The position numbers were made by a program, and so were the translations under genes. Source: JAPWJZ01 sp041287865 (GTDB lineage Bacteria > Pseudomonadota > Alphaproteobacteria > Micavibrionales > UBA2020). From it: DNA of 64,000 nt. Shown piece after piece: positions 60,441-64,000 of this stretch (the stretch's first letter is position 1; every line of letters begins with the position of its first letter). The stretch covers positions 62,001-126,000 of the forward strand of contig JBGGMV010000008.1 in the NCBI GenBank assembly GCA_041287865.1, in the 5' to 3' direction. Under the pieces are notes generated by a model that was given only the letters and a program-made list of their open reading frames with translations, did not search any database and was not told the DNA's origin.

Positions 60441-61412
60441 ATGAGCGCAACGCAGAAAGTCACCAAAATGCCCGCGAAACACGCGAATGTCGGCGTCACC
60501 GACACCGTCAAAAAAATTCTCGCTAACTATGAAAGCGACAACCCGGGTACGAAGGCAAACATCTGCCGCCTGCTGATGACCGGCAAGCTGGCCGGCACGG
60601 GCAAGATGGTCATCCTGCCCGTCGACCAGGGTTTCGAGCACGGCCCCGGCCGCAGCTTCGCCATCAACCCCGAAGCTTACGATCCGCATTACCATTACCA
60701 GCTGGCAATTGATTCAGGCTGCAACGCCTACGCGGCGCCGCTCGGCGCGCTCGAGGCCGGCGCTGATACTTTCGCAGGCGCCATTCCGCTGATCCTGAAA
60801 ATCAATTCGTCCAACAGCCTCATTCAAGCCAAGGACCAGTCGGTCAACGGTTCGGTCGCAGACGCGCTCCGCCTCGGCTGCTCGGCCATCGGCTTCACCA
60901 TCTACCCCGGCTCCGAGCACATGCTGGAGCTGCAGGAAGAAATCGTGCAGCTGTCCGAAGAAGCGAAATCGGTCGGCATCGCCACGGTCATCTGGTCTTA
61001 CATCCGCGGACCGAAAGTGTCGAAAGAAGGCGAACTGGCCATCGACAACATCGCTTACGGCGCGCATATGGCGGCGCAGCTTGGCGCGCATATCATCAAG
61101 GTGAAACTGCCCTCCGATCACCTCGACCTGCCCGAAGCGAAAAAAGTCTACGAAGAGCGCAAGATTCCGATCAAGACGCAGGCCGAGCGCGTGAAGCACG
61201 TGATGCAATCGAGCTTCGCGGGCCGCAGGCTCGTCGTCTTCTCGGGCGGCGCGACCAAGGACGAGGACAGCGTGTACGAAGACGCCCGCGCGATTTACGA
61301 GGGCGGCGGCAACGGTTCCATCATCGGCCGCAACTGCTTCCAGCGCCCGCGCGAGGAAGCGCTTTCCATGCTCGACAAGATCATGGACATCTACCTCGGC
61401 AAAGACGCTTAA
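60441..61412 (+). CDS. fbaB: Fructose-bisphosphate aldolase, class I (DhnA/FbaB type), 323 aa
   Basis: Schiff-base aldolase of the DhnA family. CAAGGAGGG precedes the ATG. Landmarks: MVILPVDQGFEHGPGRSFA near residue 55, NAYAAPLGALEAGAD, VIWSYIRGPKVSKEG, and the strand GAHIIKVKLPSD, which carries the likely Schiff-base lysine. The sugar-phosphate loop near the end is VFSGGATKDED, then GNGSIIGRNCFQRPREEAL. It splits fructose-1,6-bisphosphate and complements gap and tkt nearby. Full length. Confidence 0.94.
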   Translation: MSATQKVTKMPAKHANVGVTDTVKKILANYESDNPGTKANICRLLMTGKLAGTGKMVILPVDQGFEHGPGRSFAINPEAYDPHYHYQLAIDSGCNAYAAPLGALEAGADTFAGAIPLILKINSSNSLIQAKDQSVNGSVADALRLGCSAIGFTIYPGSEHMLELQEEIVQLSEEAKSVGIATVIWSYIRGPKVSKEGELAIDNIAYGAHMAAQLGAHIIKVKLPSDHLDLPEAKKVYEERKIPIKTQAERVKHVMQSSFAGRRLVVFSGGATKDEDSVYEDARAIYEGGGNGSIIGRNCFQRPREEALSMLDKIMDIYLGKDA

Positions 61413-61418
61413 TCCATT

Positions 61419-61461
61419 CTTCTCCCCTCTCCCGCTTATGCATTGCGGGAGAGGGGCAAGA
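61419..61461 (+). promoter_or_regulatory. Long inverted repeat before the thiE-like gene
   Basis: CCCCTCTCCCGC (61424-61435) pairs perfectly with GCGGGAGAGGGG (61445-61456); the flanks CTTCT and AGAAG extend the stem past one bulge. There is no T-tract. The right flank includes the AAGAAGG that would serve as ribosome site for the next gene, so the stem could modulate its translation. Confidence 0.5.
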
Positions 61462-61476
61462 AGGCTAGAATAAATA

Positions 61477-62157
61477 ATGACCTCCGATACCCCTCCCCCC
61501 CGCTGCCAGCTTTACATCATCACCCCGCCCAGACTGCCGCCCGATTTCGCGGAGCAGATGGCGCGCGCGCTGGATGCGGGCGAAGTCGCCTCATTTCAAT
61601 TGCGCCTTGAAACCACGGACGAAAGCGAATGGAAACGCGCGGCGGAAAAGCTGCTGCCGGTGGCGCAGGAGCGCAATGCCGCCTTTATCATCAACAACCA
61701 CGTGCTGCTGGCGAAAGAAGTCGGCGCAGACGGCGTTCATATCGGCGTGCACGACATGCGCGTGAAAGAAGCGCGCGCGATACTGGGGCCGGATAAAATC
61801 ATCGGTTCCACCTGCATGGACAGCAAGCACCTTGCCATGACGGCGGCCGAGGCCGGAGCGGATTACGTCAGCTTCGGGCCCTTCTTCACCACACGCTCGC
61901 CCTTCTACCCCAAGGAAAACTACGCACCCAAATACATGGTGTCGCCGAATATTTTGACATGGTGGAGCCAGGTGATGGAAATTCCCTGCGTCGCCGCGGG
62001 CGGCATCACGCCGCAGAACTGCCGCGATATCATCAAGGCCGGCGCGGATTTCATCTGCGCCAGCACCTCCATCTGGGACGCGCCCGGCGGCGCTGCCGCC
62101 GCCATCAAGAGCTTCCACATCCAGCTGGCCGAAGCGGATAAAAAAGCCGCGGGTTAA
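61477..62157 (+). CDS. thiE: Thiamine-phosphate synthase-like protein, 226 aa
   Basis: TIM barrel of the ThiE/TenI family, which joins the thiazole and pyrimidine halves of thiamine. Matches: LYIITPPRLPPDF, SFQLRLETTDE (QLR strand), FIINNHVLLAKEVGADGVHI, DYVSFGPFF and CVAAGGITPQNC. The usual N-D of the metal loop reads N-N, and GPIFPTxTK is replaced by GPFFTTRSPFYPKENY, so the substrate site is divergent. Located after fba, as in several alphaproteobacteria. A salvage or related pyrophosphorylase function is possible. Confidence 0.82.
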   Translation: MTSDTPPPRCQLYIITPPRLPPDFAEQMARALDAGEVASFQLRLETTDESEWKRAAEKLLPVAQERNAAFIINNHVLLAKEVGADGVHIGVHDMRVKEARAILGPDKIIGSTCMDSKHLAMTAAEAGADYVSFGPFFTTRSPFYPKENYAPKYMVSPNILTWWSQVMEIPCVAAGGITPQNCRDIIKAGADFICASTSIWDAPGGAAAAIKSFHIQLAEADKKAAG

Positions 62158-62175
62158 TTTTCTGGGGAAGTTAAA

Positions 62176-63021
62176 ATGCAGCGTCTTTTTACCCTCGCCC
62201 TTCTCCTTTTCCTTCTTGTTCTCCCCGTCTACGTACAAGCAGGATGGCCTGATGCATCTGTAGATGACCCCGACCCTGAAAAATGGCTTGAATTACGTCT
62301 AAAAGAAGCTGAGCAAGGCTTTCCACGCTCCCAATATGAAGCTGCGCACGTTCTTCACGCTTACGGCAAGAAAGACGCCGCCAAACTTGCGGAGGCTGTC
62401 GCATGGTATAGAAAGGGAGCCGAAAATGGTGAACCCCTCTCGCAACTTGCCCTTGGAGGAATGTATCTAAACGGCGAAGGAATGTCCCCCGATTATCAGG
62501 AGGGATTGTTTTGGATCACTCTGGCCCACAAAACAAGTCTCGAAACGCTCGTCCAGAAGGAATTGGCAGTAGCAGAACGCCACCTTTCTGCAGCAGAAAT
62601 CGCGGCGACCAAAAAGCGCGCCGATGAGTGGCGCATTTCGCCTGACAACTTGAAAAAATTACTGGCGCTTGCGGATTTGGGCACCACTGTGCAATGCCAT
62701 CTGGGCGATCTTTACCGCTATGGCAACGGCGTGTCGCTGGATTACGCCGAAGCGTTGAAGTGGTACAATATCGCCGCTGTCCGCGATAACGGGATGGCGC
62801 AATACCAGCTCTACGAAATGTATTTCAACGGTACAGGCGTAACGCAGAATTTCGAGGAGGCGTATTTCTGGCTCCGGATTTCGCAGCGTAACAATACACA
62901 CAACAAGGATCCTATTTTGAGCGCCCATCCTATCGCAAAGATGCTGACTTTCGGGCAGGTAGGCAGGGTGAATGCGCGCGTAGAGACGTGGAAACCGCTA
63001 CCGCCTTCTTCCAAGCCATAA
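62176..63021 (+). CDS. Secreted Sel1-repeat protein, 281 aa
   Basis: Signal peptide of about 22 residues (LALLLFLLVLPVYVQA). Sel1-like units follow: QYEAAHVLHAYGKKDAAKLA, VAWYRKGAENGEPLSQLALG then GMYLNGEG, LGDLYRYGNGVSLDYAEALK then WYNIAAVRD, and YEMYFNGTGVTQNFEEAYFW. Sel1 repeats form superhelical protein-binding surfaces, often periplasmic. The first 500 bases use more A/T-ending codons than the rest and the neighbours, suggesting mosaic ancestry. It starts 18 bases after thiE. Confidence 0.85.
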   Translation: MQRLFTLALLLFLLVLPVYVQAGWPDASVDDPDPEKWLELRLKEAEQGFPRSQYEAAHVLHAYGKKDAAKLAEAVAWYRKGAENGEPLSQLALGGMYLNGEGMSPDYQEGLFWITLAHKTSLETLVQKELAVAERHLSAAEIAATKKRADEWRISPDNLKKLLALADLGTTVQCHLGDLYRYGNGVSLDYAEALKWYNIAAVRDNGMAQYQLYEMYFNGTGVTQNFEEAYFWLRISQRNNTHNKDPILSAHPIAKMLTFGQVGRVNARVETWKPLPPSSKP

Positions 63022-63024
63022 CGG

Positions 63025-63600
63025 TTAAACCGGCTTTTTTACTTTCAGCGTTTTCATGAGTTTGGGATTGCCGACCGGCGCCACCGCCTGCGCGACTGCG
63101 TTGTCGATGCTTGCGGCGTTCAGGGCCCGGGTTTCGGCGGTGTCGCAAATCTTGAGAATGGCTTGCAGGTTTTTAGCCGATATATCGACATTCTGCAGAC
63201 GCCAGACATCACCCGGGCGAATCTTGCTGTCATCAGAGGTTTTCCAGTTCATTTTAGGGGTGGGCCCGACCCAGAGCTCCGCGCAGATATCGGTTGTATA
63301 GGCAAAGCCCTTCAGGCGCTCGGTTTTGTCGGCGTAGTCTTCAAGATGCTTTTTCTGCTTTTCGCGCAGCGCGTCGACTTTTTCCAATACCGCCTGAATG
63401 CCGGAGTGGTCTAAAACGCCCCTCTCCTCCGTCGCTATCCCGTACCTGCCGCCCGTCATCGCGCCGCTGGCCACATTCGTATTGAAAAGCCACGAAAAGA
63501 AATCCCGCTTGTGCCGCGGCTCCTTCTTCAAATGATATTCCTCGGTGCCGGTGACGCGGAGGATAAAGGTTACTTCCTGCGGCGGTTTTTGCTCCATCAT
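63025..63600 (-). CDS. ORFan with shared C-terminal domain and basic tail, 191 aa
   Basis: It follows the next gene by one base. The amino half is a mixed domain (EVTFILRVTGTEEYHLKKEP, FFSWLFNTNVASGAMTGGRY). The last 50 residues, ISAKNLQAILKICDTAETRA and then VAPVGNPKLMKTLKVKKPV, align with the end of the neighbouring protein. The tail MKTLKVKKP is nearly the same as MKTLKIKK of the ankyrin protein at 8.8 kb. No signal peptide. Family not recognised. Confidence 0.65.
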   Translation of the reverse strand: MMEQKPPQEVTFILRVTGTEEYHLKKEPRHKRDFFSWLFNTNVASGAMTGGRYGIATEERGVLDHSGIQAVLEKVDALREKQKKHLEDYADKTERLKGFAYTTDICAELWVGPTPKMNWKTSDDSKIRPGDVWRLQNVDISAKNLQAILKICDTAETRALNAASIDNAVAQAVAPVGNPKLMKTLKVKKPV

Positions 63601-63601
63601 C

Positions 63602-64000
63602 TCAGGGGCTCTTCCTGATCTGCAGCGCCTTCATCGGCTTCACGTCGCGCACGGGTTCGACCGCGCTGCTGATGGCGGCCTTGACCGCAAGTGCCTGCGC
63701 GGCCTGATCGGCAAGGCGCTTGTCCCGCGTGTCGAACAGCGCGATAAAGGCGGCGAGATTTTCGGCGGTGATCTGTTCTTCCTGGAACAACCTGGCGCCG
63801 GTCGCGCCGCCCTTGGTCCAGAGCTCCTGCGGGTTGAAATGGCGGGGGACGAACTGGTCTTTCCTGCCGGCCCAGACCTGCGTTATCGTCTCGCTCCAGT
63901 AATCGAAGTCGTCGCGCGACGGGGTTTGCGCTTTGTCGATGCGCGTTTTCATGGCGGCGGTTTTTGCGGCGACGGTTTCAAAAACCTTGCCGATCGTGGA
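63602..64000 (-). CDS. ORFan with shared C-terminal domain, probably truncated at the window edge
   Basis: The first in-frame ATG is at 63952, but no ribosome site precedes it and the frame stays open to the window end with coding-like residues (STIGKVFETVAAKTAA), so the gene probably starts outside. The visible part includes YWSETITQVWAGRKDQFVPR and the conserved end ITAENLAAFIALFDTRDKRL, then AVEPVRDVKPMKALQIRKSP, homologous to the next gene. Probably both genes are one operon. Confidence 0.6.
   Translation of the reverse strand, partial: STIGKVFETVAAKTAAMKTRIDKAQTPSRDDFDYWSETITQVWAGRKDQFVPRHFNPQELWTKGGATGARLFQEEQITAENLAAFIALFDTRDKRLADQAAQALAVKAAISSAVEPVRDVKPMKALQIRKSP

Noticed and set aside
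1..64000. tRNA genes, rRNA genes and insertion sequences
   Set aside because: No cloverleaf with a TTCGANNC arm, no rRNA stretch and no transposase frame with terminal inverted repeats was found by eye. A covariance search would be needed to exclude a degenerate tRNA.

Overview
The window looks like chromosomal DNA of a free-living, Gram-negative alphaproteobacterium. The DNA is GC-rich, genes have clear Shine-Dalgarno sites, and the window holds isoleucyl- and tryptophanyl-tRNA synthetases, a tandem glycine riboswitch in front of gcvT-gcvH-gcvP, an AtpH-type ATP synthase delta subunit, a tkt-gap glycolytic block with a DhnA-type class I aldolase, an LpxR-type lipid A deacylase and several lytic-transglycosylase-like proteins. 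The mix of ankyrin proteins, wall-lytic paralogues and lineage-specific small proteins fits poorly studied lineages such as the Micavibrionales, but that placement is inference. I see no rRNA, tRNA, CRISPR array, transposase or phage structural gene.

Layout. 1-4.2 kb: end of an Hsp70-like gene, small membrane proteins and a minus-strand run with two tandem ankyrin paralogues. 4.3-7.5 kb: a minus-strand operon with three DUF2147-like envelope proteins, a membrane protein of M48-peptidase fold lacking HExxH, and a small helical protein. 7.5-8.0 kb: a 488-bp gap with two clusters of 10-bp-phased repeats. 8.0-9.7 kb: two overlapping ankyrin genes. 9.7-13.7 kb: a pirin / FMN reductase / MATE / DUF486 operon with a divergent LysR gene. 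13.7-15.3 kb: a heptad-repeat charged protein and an ahpD-dps pair. 15.5-24 kb: four paralogous transglycosylase-like proteins with an ankyrin gene among them. 24-33 kb: ileS, trpS, an SRAP protein, a pseudo-HD protein, an LEA-like protein, a further ankyrin gene and small ORFans. 33-40.6 kb: fadD, a DUF2339 membrane protein, a lone atpH and two AI-2E-family permeases. 40.6-46.4 kb: riboswitch, gcvTHP and lpxR. 46.4-53.8 kb: three DUF808 paralogues, small secreted proteins and a PQQ-type sugar dehydrogenase. 54-62 kb: tkt, gap, a cadherin-like repeat protein, class I fba and a thiE-like gene. 62-64 kb: a Sel1-repeat protein and two related ORFans.

How it fits together. The housekeeping parts are conventional: glycine-controlled one-carbon metabolism, central sugar phosphates, fatty acid activation and tRNA charging. 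The unusual part is a dispersed set of ankyrin and ORFan proteins that end in the same short basic-hydrophobic tail ([KR]-x-hydrophobic-x-hydrophobic-[KR]), some driven by near-identical TTGACATAAT-type promoters. This may be one protein-targeting or docking system; that is inference from shared sequence features. A second recurrent theme is loss of catalytic residues in enzyme folds (M48, HD and the amino-terminal SLT halves), suggesting reuse as binding modules.
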